DNA of 64,000 nt. Origin: Cricetomys ansorgei. Its lineage: Eukaryota > Chordata > Mammalia > Rodentia > Nesomyidae. Positions 54,731 through 64,000 of this stretch are shown piece by piece. Within the stretch, counting starts at the first letter, position 1; each line of letters opens with the position of its first letter. The stretch is from assembly GCA_026225945.1 (NCBI GenBank), contig JAMJFZ010001816.1, positions 8,149,001 to 8,213,000 on the forward strand, written 5' to 3'. The notes below the pieces were generated by a model. The model was not told the origin of the DNA. It worked only from the letters and a program-made list of their open reading frames with translations, and searched no databases. A program made the translations under genes and the position numbers.

Positions 54731-54812
54731 TTGGCTTTTAGGATAGGGTTTCAGTGTGTAGCCCACGCTGGTCTTAAATTCACGGCAATCCTCCTGCCTC
54801 AGTTTCAGAATT
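54731..54812 (-). mobile_element. B1-family fragment
   Basis: TTTTAGGATAGGGTTTCAGTGTGTAGCCCACGCTGGTCTTAAATTCACGGCAATCCTCCTGCCTCAG is the 3' half of a reverse-complement B1/PB1. Confidence 0.75.
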
Positions 54813-56486
54813 TATTTATTCAAATGTTCATGTAATGACAAGTCCTCGAGCAGCCTGGTGCTAAGGCTGCCATTGTGACAGGAAGCACTTGGAGACAAAA
54901 CACAAAGGAGATCCCGTATGAGAAAGAAGTTACTAATGCAGCCATTAGGGACCTCAAAGAGAAGGAATCCAGCTTAATAAGAAGTGAGACGTTCACTATC
55001 GGAAATATATTTTTCCTACAGCTTGTCTTCTCTTAGTTGGTCTTTTTAATTTGTGGGTTTAATTTATTATAGTTTCTACTTATTTGTGTTTAGAAACAAG
55101 ACCATTCAAGGGCATGGCTTTGTTTCTGGAAACCATTTTGTCTATATTTGATACCCTTATTTGCAAATCGAGGGTGTTAGCATTATACAACACATACCGT
55201 AAAGCGTTTGTGATATGACGATACACAAATGTCTAAATGTCATTTTTCAACTCTCCATTTAAATTTCACCAAGAGGTTAAACCAAATTATAGAGGTTGGA
55301 AACAATTTTTTTTTTTAATTGGAAGAAAATAAAGGAACACTGTTTTAGCAGCTCAGCTTAATCAGAGACAAATTAACCTTACCTGTTCTGACATGACATC
55401 TAGGCTTCTGACCTGTTCCCATGACCACGTGTCCACCTTCATTACCAGCAAGCGAGCAACAGACATGGTTAGCCATCCTGGAGTGTTTCGCTGGGTAAAC
55501 TACTCACCATTTTCATCCATTCCTTTATCTCCAGATCGCTCTCCTGTTCTTTTAAGCATTGGCATCCCACTTACTAGCTCTTCATTAGGCCGGTGGTCGT
55601 TTCCTGAGATCCAACCAGATATCCTGGTGCTAGCTGATGTCTGCCCAAATTTCAGCCTCTCACCTAATTCCATCTTCACTGTCATCACATTCTCTTTGAC
55701 TCTTTTCTGAGATGCTGCCTCTTCCCTCTGTTAGGACCTCCTTATCTATCAACAAGTTGGCTACCATTATTTTAGCTCAGAGAATATTTATCAAATGTCT
55801 TCAACATACTCCTAACATTTACGTTTCTGAGAATACACTCGAAGGGTATTCAAAACTATATTAAAACAGAACAAAACAAAAATCCATACAAGTACTACTG
55901 ATGCTCAGGTGTCTTCAACAGAAAAATAACAACCCAAAAAAAAGTGCAACGGAGGAATGTTTTAAGAATCCCAAATCATTTTGTAGACTTTAACGCAATC
56001 ACTAAAATTGTGTTTTTAAGAAAGAAAGATCCGCAGTTAGTGAAAACATCTCTACTCTCCTATAGTAATTTTTAAAAAAGTATTTACTGCATTTTTTTGT
56101 TTGCTTTTTTAGTTTAATTTAAAAAGCCAGGATGGAAAAGGGAGTAATTAAAATGCGAATGGAGGACTGTCATGAAGAAAGCCAAGGACTTTACTTCCTC
56201 TTTAAAATCTTGTAGTAGTTAGCTACTGTGTGTGCTCAGCCAGGAAGACAAGGAAGCATTTTCATAAGTGGAAGCCGTGTCAGACCTCAGCAGAGGGAAC
56301 CACCGCCATGGCCAGCACCATCCCGACGTGGAACACTGAGCGTCTGAGCTCAGGTGTTTTTACTGATTCAGAATTCCTCAGGTGCAGAGCATTAGCAATC
56401 AAACATTTCCCCTTCCCGCACCCCAGAAACCCAACACCTGCAGACAATACAAAATGCCAAGGCCTATACATCCCTTTTCCCAACAG

Positions 56487-56488
<2 letters not shown>
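54813..56488. other. Anonymous AT-rich sequence
   Basis: T10 run at 55307-55316. The 105-codon frame at 55393-55710 shows no domain. No repeat assigned. Confidence 0.5.

Positions 56489-56534
<46 letters not shown>
56489..56534. repeat. (CA)n microsatellite
   Basis: About 23 perfect CA units. Frames crossing it are His-Thr or Cys-Val runs. Confidence 0.97.
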
Positions 56535-56538
<4 letters not shown>

Positions 56539-57400
56539 CCAATTATTTTAAACACAACTAAAAATAAACTTCCACAACAAAATCTTCTCTAAGGGTTGGT
56601 GTTGTACACAGCCTGCCTCTAGCATGCTCTCTTGCTCAGACTTCTTACAGTTCACATCTTGATGTAGACTCATTAGAACTGGACCTGCACCAGCAACAAC
56701 CTTCGGCCTGGGTGACAAAATGTCACTTTCATTATTAGATTGCTGAATGTGGGACTTCCACTTCACAGACTGATGTCTTTCTTGACTTCTTAGCATCCTG
56801 CTTTGATGTCAAGTGTTCACTAGCTCTCTGTTTACCTGCAGGTAAACTGAGGGCAGATGTCAGTCAACAAACAGCCTTTGAGGACTACATACTTTCCAAC
56901 ACGCTATGAGGAAACCAGGGCTGAGTGAGCTTAGAAATGGATCCTTTCTCTGTCCGACAACACTAAAGTCTGTGATTGGAGTTTTGCAGAGGAGCATCAA
57001 ACAGAAGAACAAGCTAAAGTGCACCTGGATTCCTGATGCTCAGAAGCCATGAGATAATAAAAGTGCTGCTAGTTCTTGACATAAAGTGTTCTGCTCCACC
57101 GACCATCTAGCACATGAAGGCTGTTGTGTAGCACAAAAGGGGTCAAATAAAATCAATTTGAAATGATAAAGGATTTTGTAAACATATCCTGAAATTTGAC
57201 AGTTAAAATCTAATCCCCTGTCCTGAAAAAGAGGGTAAAGGAGAGAAAGCAGGTGCCTTCACTGCATGGGAGAAAATATTTACACAAGCTTACAGGAGTA
57301 TAATGTCATGAATACTTAGGTATTTAAGATTTATCCTTGTGCTGTCTCAGAAAGTAGAGTGATCAGAACAGTACAGTGTTCATACTTGGATTAACAATCT
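56535..57400. other. Anonymous sequence
   Basis: Nothing recognised. Confidence 0.5.
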
Positions 57401-57521
57401 GTCATATACACACATATGGTGCGTGTGTGGATATGTATATACGTATATATACATATATACGTGTGTATATATATGTGTATATATGTATATGCATACATAT
57501 ACATATACACATACACATATC
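57401..57521. repeat. Compound (TATG/TATACA)n microsatellite
   Basis: ATATACACACATATGG..GTGTGTGG, then TATGTATATACGTATATATACATATATACGTG, GTATATATATGTGTATATATG, GCATACATATACATATACACATACAC. Alternating purine-pyrimidine, with TG-type units at left and CA-type at right, so hairpins can form. The 124-codon frame across it is an artefact. Confidence 0.93.
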
Positions 57522-58446
57522 TGGAAGAGATCTTCACTCCTTCATTGGGCTTTGCTTCCAGGAAAGAGTGAATGAGATAATGAGATCGTGGAGCCCTAAG
57601 GATCTCCTCCACCACTCAGTGAGAGTTTTGATCCTGACCTTGTGGTCTTATTGTGGAGCTTACGTACCAGAGCTGTTCAGACAGAGTAATGACTCCCTGC
57701 CCTCTACCTATGAAGTCTTACCTATGGGGTTGACTGGCCCCAGACTATGATGGAATGAGCAAAGAACTGCTCATCCTTAACCCTGACTCGTCCTCTCAGG
57801 ATCTTACCGGAAAGAGACAAGGTAGTAAAGTTGAGGGAAAGGGTAAGAAATTGCATCCAAGTAGGTGATATGTAATTTTCTACATCAGAATTTTCCAATT
57901 TTCTACTGAATTTGTATAAGCACTGAATGTGCCCTTGTATATGGCAGAATCAGACAAGGGGGTCCAGAGGATGGAGAAAGAGTTAGACACATGGTTGTGG
58001 AGACAGAGGCAAGGAACGATTCTTCAGGCTCCTTCTCTGACCCATATCAGGTAAGTGTCTCCATCTTGCCAAATACTGATTCCTATCCTTGGAGCAGAGT
58101 CATTTGGTGGTGAAGGGTACAGGGCCACATGACCCTTTTGGTAGGCACGAAGAAGCTAATATGGCTTTTTATAAAGACACAGCTTCAATTCTGGGAGGCA
58201 CAATGTGTTCTGATACACAAGACAGATGGGATATAACACACACATTATTAGTGAGCCTTCCTGAGTCACCAGTATTTAGAACGTTCCATCAGATGTCACC
58301 GTGAAGAAGATGCATTACCCTGCAAAAGTTTATGAAAAACAAGTAATCAGACACTCAGAACCCAGTCACAGATTCAAATCGAAAGCTCATTGTTACATGG
58401 ATATGCTTATAAATACTACGTTTATTCTTTGCTAAATTAGTTGGGT
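57522..58446. other. Anonymous sequence
   Basis: Nothing recognised. Confidence 0.5.
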
Positions 58447-58675
58447 ATGCGTCAGCGCAGACTACCATAATAAAGCATTATCGATAGAGCAGTTTAAAGA
58501 GAAATAAAACAACAAAAAGAAAACGTTTTTCTCACAGTTCTGGACGTGAGAACTACAAGTCGAGGCCCTAGTGTGGTTGGGTTCTGGTGAGGGCTCTCTC
58601 AGGAGCAGTGGGCCGCCGCCCACCGTGCCCTCAGGTGGCACCAAGAGAAGAGTGAGACCGTGTGTGGGAAAGAGC
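58447..58675 (-). mobile_element. MLT1-like MaLR LTR, 3' part
   Basis: CAGACTACCATAATAAAGC..CAGTTTAAAGAGAAATAAAACAAC, TTTTTCTCACAGTTCTGGACGTGAGAACTACAAGTCGAGGCC, GGTTCTGGTGAGGGCTCTC is the reverse of an MLT1 3' half. The 5' half resumes at 59009 after a B4 insertion. Confidence 0.72.
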
Positions 58676-58681
58676 TTTCTG

Positions 58682-59008
58682 TTGTCATTCTGTGCATGTT
58701 TATGTGCACGCACGTATGTGCCCGTGCACACGTGGACATGTGCACGTAGAGGCCAGAGACGGACATCAGGTGTCTTCCTCAACGGCTCTCCACCTCAGCT
58801 TTTTGAGACAAGTTTTCTCACTGAACTTGGAGCTCGCTGGCTCCGTTTGGCTCATTGACCATTGGCTAGTGCTTGGGTTGCAGGTGTGTACCTTCACATC
58901 TGGCTTCCGACACGGATACGGGAATACGGAATCAGGTTCTCAGGCAAGCGCTTGCGTGACAAGTCCCTGAGTAAACGCGCCGTCACCCAGCCCTGTGATC
59001 TGTCCTCG
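58682..59008 (-). mobile_element. B4-type SINE nested in the MLT1-like LTR
   Basis: An alternating GTGCACGCACGTATGTGCCCGTGCACACGTGG tail (58703-58735), GAGGCCAGAGACGGACATCAGGTGTC, TTTGAGACAAGTTTTCTCACTG, GAGCTCGCTGGC, GGGTTGCAGGTGTGTACC, ATCAGGTTCTCAGGCAAGCGCTTGCG, ending GCCGTCACCCAGCCC. This is a complete reverse B4. The 95-106-codon frames here are SINE by-products. Confidence 0.85.
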
Positions 59009-59157
59009 AAAAATTGTAATCCCATCATGAAGTCCTTTGTGAGCTCATAGAATCATCGCTACTCCTTAAAGGTCCCGTCGCTGGCTCTCATCATGCTGGG
59101 GCTTGGGGATTCTCCTCATGAATTTTCGAAGGACACAGATGCTGAGTTCATAGCTAG
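59009..59157 (-). mobile_element. MLT1-like MaLR LTR, 5' part
   Basis: TGTAATCCCATCATGAAGTCC, CTCATAGAATCATCGC, CTCCTTAAAGGTCCCG, GGCTTGGGGATTCTCCTCATGAATTTTCGAAGGACACAGATGCTGAGTTCATAGC continue the reverse MLT1 layout (AATCCCATTCATGAGG..CTCCCAAAGGCCCC..GAATTTTGGGGGGACACA) from 58675. Confidence 0.65.
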
Positions 59158-60415
59158 CTCATTGCCTCATACATAGTTTCGCACATTAAATTTACTCTTG
59201 CACAGAGCAACGTTCAAGCTACTCCTTGTGGGGTGTCTTCTATGTGCCAGGGAATTTTGGCATTCGGTGACTGCTTCTGGTGATTTATAATTCCGTTCAA
59301 ACCTTTAGCTTATAGGGACATTGAAGCAACGAAAGAATAAATAACTTACGTTTTACCATTATGCCTTTAAAAATAGATTCTATTTTTACATAATTGTGAT
59401 AAATTTTGCATAATTGCAACAGACTATTAGATGGATTCAAAGGCTGCTTTAAGTGAGGTAAAATGTTGCTGTCACATACCATGGCCAAACTGTTAAGCGC
59501 TGTCTCTCGATTACAAATCCTAGTTACCTCATACACGAAAACTTACGCCTGAAATAAGGTCATTATACCCTGCCGCTTTCACAACCTTCTCCTTTTCTCT
59601 GTAACAAGTGCTCACTATTATGCGAAGAATGCCGGCCTTTTCTCTGCAGCTTTGCAGAGCTTTAAGGAAGCGGGGGTTTTAATCACACTCTCCTTTGCTG
59701 GCTTGCACTTCTGACTTCTCTAAGTTGGCAACAGAATTTTAAGTTCATCTCTGAGATAGCATCACTCTTTAACCTTGGACAGTTTAAAAGTCTCCACCAG
59801 GACATTTCTGGGTGTTTTATTGCTTCATTCCTTTATTCTCATGTCAAGGACAAGTTGACTTGAGCCAAAAACCAAAATTAGAGCAGAGACCTTACTCTAT
59901 TTCCAGATCGGCTAAACCAATTAAGACAATTTAATTAGAACTTATTTTCTTTCTCTTCTGCAGCAGGGTCTCAGGGCGCAGCTGTGGTGACTGGCTTTTC
60001 AGGATGCAGCTCCAACTTCATTTAACTCTTACAGGGGCATTTTAAAAGTTAGACACACCGCATGTGACACTGCCTTGACCTTAAATTTCCTGTGTGGTTC
60101 TCTCTAGAAAATCGCCCCTTGGAACTCTGTGTTTTCTTCTTTCAAAAGGGGAGAGAGTTGATTCTGTTTTCTTTTTGTCTGAGGTAGCAGTGCTTCAGAG
60201 GGTCACGTACCTTCAGTAAACTATGTTGGTGCATCTCACTTCAGATGTGAGAGTATTTTTGCTATGTCCTCTGATCGTGTCAAAACTGCACTTCTATCTT
60301 GCAGTTATTTTAGATAACAGCAGAGATGATCTCCTTTTCCACCTGTGATGTTTACCTTGGAAGTTCCTGTGAGTTACACATACAATATATGGCAAGATAA
60401 TATTGTAAATTATAC
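59158..60415. other. Anonymous sequence
   Basis: Nothing recognised. Isolated MIR-like words (CTATGTGCCAGGGAATTTTGGCA at 59240) are too short to call. Confidence 0.45.
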
Positions 60416-60444
60416 ATTCACACACACACACACGTATGTATATG

Positions 60445-60479
<35 letters not shown>
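60416..60479. repeat. (CA)n microsatellite with TATG interruption
   Basis: CACACACACACACACG, then TATGTATATGTATATA, then about 14 more CA units. Confidence 0.96.
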
Positions 60480-60481
<2 letters not shown>

Positions 60482-60667
60482 ATTTTACATGGCAAAATGA
60501 TCACATAAATTATATATACCATATTTACAAAGTCACAGGAGGAAAGACATCAGGCTCCTCCCTGGGTGACTACATCTGCATATCAAACCAGATTCTCTGG
60601 AGGTCTGAGTAACATCTGCATACCAAAAAACTGCATTTGGCTTTTTAAACTTCTTGCCAGAGCAGTT

Positions 60668-60788
60668 CTCTCTTTTTTTTCTGGTGTGGTTCTCCCCTGG
60701 TAATGTACATTGTCAGTCTCTCCCTCCTTTTTCTCTTTTTTGGTGTGTTTTTTTCCACTGACAAGACATTGTCAGTCTCTCTTTCTTG
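60668..60788. repeat. Two-copy tandem duplication, about 60 bp unit
   Basis: CTCTCTTTTTTTTCTGGTGTGG..GTACATTGTCAGTCTCTCC (60668-60727) and CTCTTTTTTGGTGTG..AGACATTGTCAGTCTCTC (60728-60788) are diverged adjacent copies. ATTGTCAGTCTCTC is exact at 60708 and 60768. The small frames on either strand follow from the duplication. Confidence 0.8.
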
Positions 60789-62744
60789 TTTCCCTCTTTT
60801 CTTAATATGTATAATGTTAATTCCCATATTAAAAACGCTCGTGTATTTTACCTCTAAAGCGCATTCCAAGTGTCATTTCAAATCGTGATTGTGCGTGCCA
60901 TTTCTTTGGGTCCCATAAAAGAACGAACTACTCTATTCGTTTGTCATTTCTCATTTTCCCGCACTTGTACTCCCTCCTGTGTAGAGTTTTCATGAACCCA
61001 TTTGTGGAAAAGCTGAATCCCTCCACAATTCACATACAAGAAAAGTCCAGTGAGAAGCTTCCCTCTTCTCTTGATCCCTGTTATGTTTTGGCTTCCTTAA
61101 GGTATGCTGTGGAAACACTTTAAGTGCCTTTCTTTAATCTACACAGCTAAGATTTACTTTGCTGCTCTCTTCTCTTCCCTACCCTTCCTGGGCCTGGGAA
61201 ATCCTTACCGAAACCAGAGAACCGGAAGAGCTGCTTAAGTTTAACTCAGACCTGTGCAATCTGCAAGCACCAGAAACTCTCAGAAGCTTAACCCAGCAGC
61301 TTAACTCACACTGAAGTGGAAAGACAGGCAGGTGAGGCTGATGTGGCAACCAAGAGAACTACACGGGGCTCTCCTGCCCCCCAGTCTTCCCTGCGGGGAT
61401 TAGTGGGTGGTGTTCCACCCACGGCGACCAGACAACTTCAGAAAAGTCATTTACCATGATCTAGGCAAGATATGATTAAAGTAAAGAGAAAAGACAAAAG
61501 TCCTATGCCAGATGAGTCCGTGCTATTACTGAAGGTTTTCTGAGATTTCCTGTCTAGTGGTTTCTGCACCCTTTGTGTAGATGCAGCTGTACACAAGAGG
61601 ACTCTTGAAAGGTGAATAGTTTTTCTTGACAAATCATTATCCCTTCAAATGAAAGCGGTGTTCCTAGGGTTTAAACACTTGCAAACATATCTGGAAGGCA
61701 ATTAGCTATTACCTGCAGTAGCCTCCCCGCCAATCTACATGATATCCATACACACATTCCATCTACTGTTTTACTCCTTAGCAAATACCATAAAGCATAC
61801 CAGACATTTCGATTTGCTGTGGGAATTGAGGGTAACATCACTGTCATTTAGAGTCTAGGGGCTGGTAGTGTTGATGGCTCTATAACATAAAGTATTCTAG
61901 AATAACATAGTACTGTCTCATTTAGAATGTCAGTACTCATTCCCACTGAGAAACATGTCAAGCAGAGGAACAGTACATATTTCCAGAAACAAGATTGTAT
62001 CTGAAACTCCTCTCCATACCTTTTCTAGGCCAAATGATGAGTTTCCAGAACAGTGTATCTTTTTATTTTATGCAATGTTTTACTATTCAGTAATCTAGTT
62101 ATCTGCTTTCAAAAATGCCCAGTGTTCAGTGGTGATGTGGGGACAGCATTAGCAACAATAACAAGTTGAGTGGGGAAAAAATGAAATCAGTGGCTAAAAT
62201 TTTCCATTGGTCAGCATGGTATCCAGGATGGAGATCTAAGAGATCTCTAGTCTACTTACTTTCTACTACTACACTACGACTGTGTATTACAGAAGAGTAT
62301 ACCTTCAAGGTGGCGTATGTTTTAAATCCCAAGGATTTGTTTTTCAAGCAACTGATATGGGTCACTCAAATGTTAGCAAGCCTCTTGGCTCTTTCCTTCA
62401 GCCAATCCTCTGTGTGACAATAGCCAGTGATTCCTTGTGGACTAAGTTTTATATACAAAAGAATTTCATTTACTTACTTCTATGAAGTACGTAACCATTT
62501 TATTGATCTCCTTGTAGTCAGTATCTTGAGATAAATAGAAATAAATGAGGTGGCAGACTAAATATTTAACGTGGAATTTTTCTCCAATGACTGCTACCTG
62601 TGTCTGGCAAGAACTTTTTGTTGCCCAGGTATCAGTGTAAAGCTGTCTTTTGTAAACTGTCCATTGCTTAGGATAGATTAACTAACTGCCCTAAACAATA
62701 TTGATAACCTGTTAAAACCCACAAGGTTCAAACTATATGATGTT
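60789..62744. other. Anonymous sequence
   Basis: About 2 kb with no repeat or gene recognised. 61370-61440 is somewhat GC-richer. Confidence 0.5.
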
Positions 62745-64000
62745 CACTCAATATTGCTATAGCAATCCTGAGCAAAAAGGGTAACTGTACATGTTTCATA
62801 ATATCAACTTCAAATTACAGGGCAGAGCCATAGTGACAAAGCTAGCAATGGATTGGTACAAAGCTGTCCTGTAAGTTAATGTCATATAACAGAAGGAACA
62901 GAAATAAATCCACGTGACTACAGCTACTTAATTTTTTACAAAGGTGTCAAAAACATACATTAAAGAAAAGACAGCTTCTTCAACAAAAGATGCTAGGAAA
63001 GCTGGGTATCCACATGCGGAAATTAGAGCCTGTACCTCTGAATAAAAATCAAGCGCAGCAATGACTTTAACATAAAACCAAAAAAAACCCTAAACTTGGA
63101 GAGAAAAACATAAGAAAAACACTTTAAAATAAGGGATAAGCAAGAACTCTGACAAAGGACTCAAACAGCAGAGGAAATAACCCCAAGAATTGACAAATGG
63201 GAACACAATGAATTAAAACATGTTTCCACATAAAGGAAACTATTAGCAGAGAAAACAGAGAGACTACAGAACAGGAGAAAACTTTTTCTAGCTATACTTT
63301 AAACGGAAGGGTTGATATTTAGGAAACTTTAAGAAGCGCCAAATTTAAACAAACACACATATTCACAAAAGCTGCCAATCATTAATCAGGACAGTGACCT
63401 GAATGGACAGTTCTCAAAAGAAGACAGAGAAATGGCCCATAAACATTTTTTAAGGTGTTTAACATCTTTAGCCATCAAAGAAATGCAAACCGAAACCACT
63501 TCGAGATTTCAACACACCCCAAGCAGAATGACTATGACCAAGAAACCAAATGCTGGCGAGGATTTGGGAAGAGAGGGGTCTTATTCACTGCTGGTGGGTA
63601 TGGAACCTGGGCAGACTCTGTGGAAGACAGTGTGGAGGACTCAGAGAACAACAGAACTGCCATATGACTCAGATATATCACTCTTGAATATACGTAAAGG
63701 ACTCAAAGGACTCAGTCCTCCTACAGAGATGCTTGTATATTAGTGTTTATTATTGCACTGTTCATAAGAGCTAGAAAATTGAAGCAGCCTGGATGTGCTT
63801 CAAGAGAAGGAATATATATATATGTATATATATATACATATATATATATAGATATAGATATAGATATAGATATATATAGATATAGATATGGTATACAGAT
63901 ATATGATGTATATCATATATATATGAATTTATATATATATGGGTTTTATTCATCCAGAATGAAAAATAAAATTATAATATTTGTTAAAGAATGAGCAGAA
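62745..64000 (+). mobile_element. Rodent L1 ORF2 3' end and 3'UTR, running off the window
   Basis: GCAATCCTGAGCAAAAAGGG, AACTTCAAATTACAGGGCAGAGCCATAG, AGAAATAAATCC, ACAGTTCTCAAAAGAAGACAGAGAAATGGCC, TTTAGCCATCAAAGAAATGCAAACCGAAACC, GCTGGCGAGGATTTGGG, GTTTATTATTGCACTGTTCATAAGAGC. The ORF2 C-terminal reading is broken by many frameshifts and stops, and the element is truncated at its 5' end. The 103-codon frame at 63432-63743 is a piece of this L1. It continues beyond 64000. Confidence 0.9.
63811..63940. repeat. (TA)n/(GATATA)n microsatellite inside L1
   Basis: TATATATATATGTATATATATATACATATATATATATAGATATAGATATAGATATAGATATATATAG..TATATCATATATATATG. It sits where L1 elements carry GGTATATATACACAATGGAG, between GAGAAGGAA and GGGTTTTATTCATCC, so it is an expansion of an internal L1 motif. 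Confidence 0.93.

Noticed and set aside
63432..63743. A 103-codon frame
   Set aside because: It is a fragment of the broken L1 ORF2/3'UTR, not an independent gene.
1..64000. CRISPR arrays, operons, ribosome-binding sites, prophage or insertion-sequence content
   Set aside because: SINEs, LINEs, LTRs and microsatellites show vertebrate nuclear DNA. The regular repeats are mono- to hexanucleotide microsatellites or short local duplications, not spaced arrays.
1..64000. tRNA, snRNA or 7SK/Y RNA genes
   Set aside because: tRNA-like heads occur only as parts of B2, B3, B4 and ID SINEs. No intact cloverleaf or snRNA sequence was recognised.

Overview
The window looks like a 64 kb stretch of a muroid rodent nuclear genome, intergenic or deep-intronic, made of old interspersed repeats in AT-rich, CpG-poor DNA. 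The diagnostic signals are rodent SINEs (B1, B2, B3, B4/RSINE1, ID), rodent L1 (Lx-type) 3' ends, rodent MT-type MaLR LTRs, and many (CA)n and (TATG)n microsatellites. They lie on a background of older mammal-wide repeats (MIR, L2, MER20, a MER5-like element, MLT1-like LTRs). The B1 copies read CTCACAGAGATC and end in a doubled ACC tract, which to my memory fits rat or cricetid B1 better than Mus, but the species call is weak. Repeat names here are from recall of consensus sequences, not from a database search.

No functional protein-coding gene, tRNA, rRNA or snRNA is visible. Every longer open frame lies in a microsatellite, an LTR or L1 remnant, or anonymous DNA with no recognisable protein signal. 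The one gene-like trace is a heavily decayed possible histone H2A pseudogene at about 31.92-32.23 kb.

Layout. 0-15 kb: mostly anonymous DNA with microsatellites, B1, B2, B4 and ID SINEs, MIRs and two MaLR LTRs. 15-18 kb: three MaLR LTRs, two of them an inverted pair. 18-31 kb: a (TG)n-(CG)n tract, degraded SINEs, antisense L1 pieces, and a good L2 3' end followed by MIR at 24.8-25.7 kb. 28.7-29.6 kb is locally GC-richer, repeat-free and of unknown role. 31-37 kb: the H2A-like trace, a MaLR LTR nested in an older LTR-like element, a well-preserved solo LTR at 35.2 kb, and another LTR. 37-41.6 kb: MER20, B1, an older L1, and a rodent L1 3' end split by a solo LTR. 43.3-46.1 kb: a compound nest with a minus-strand MaLR end carrying an L1 insertion, abutting a plus-strand MaLR with both LTRs and about 1 kb of internal sequence. 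46-52 kb: L2 fragments, SINEs and an MLT1-like LTR. 58.4-59.2 kb: a B4 SINE nested in an MLT1-like LTR. 62.7-64.0 kb: an L1 3' region running off the window, interrupted by a (TA/GATATA)n expansion.

Nothing indicates genes acting together. The window records successive transposon insertions, useful for relative dating through nesting, plus a few non-repeat features (palindromes, a Z-DNA-prone tract, a tandem duplication, one repeat-free block). I found no convincing previously undescribed biological system.
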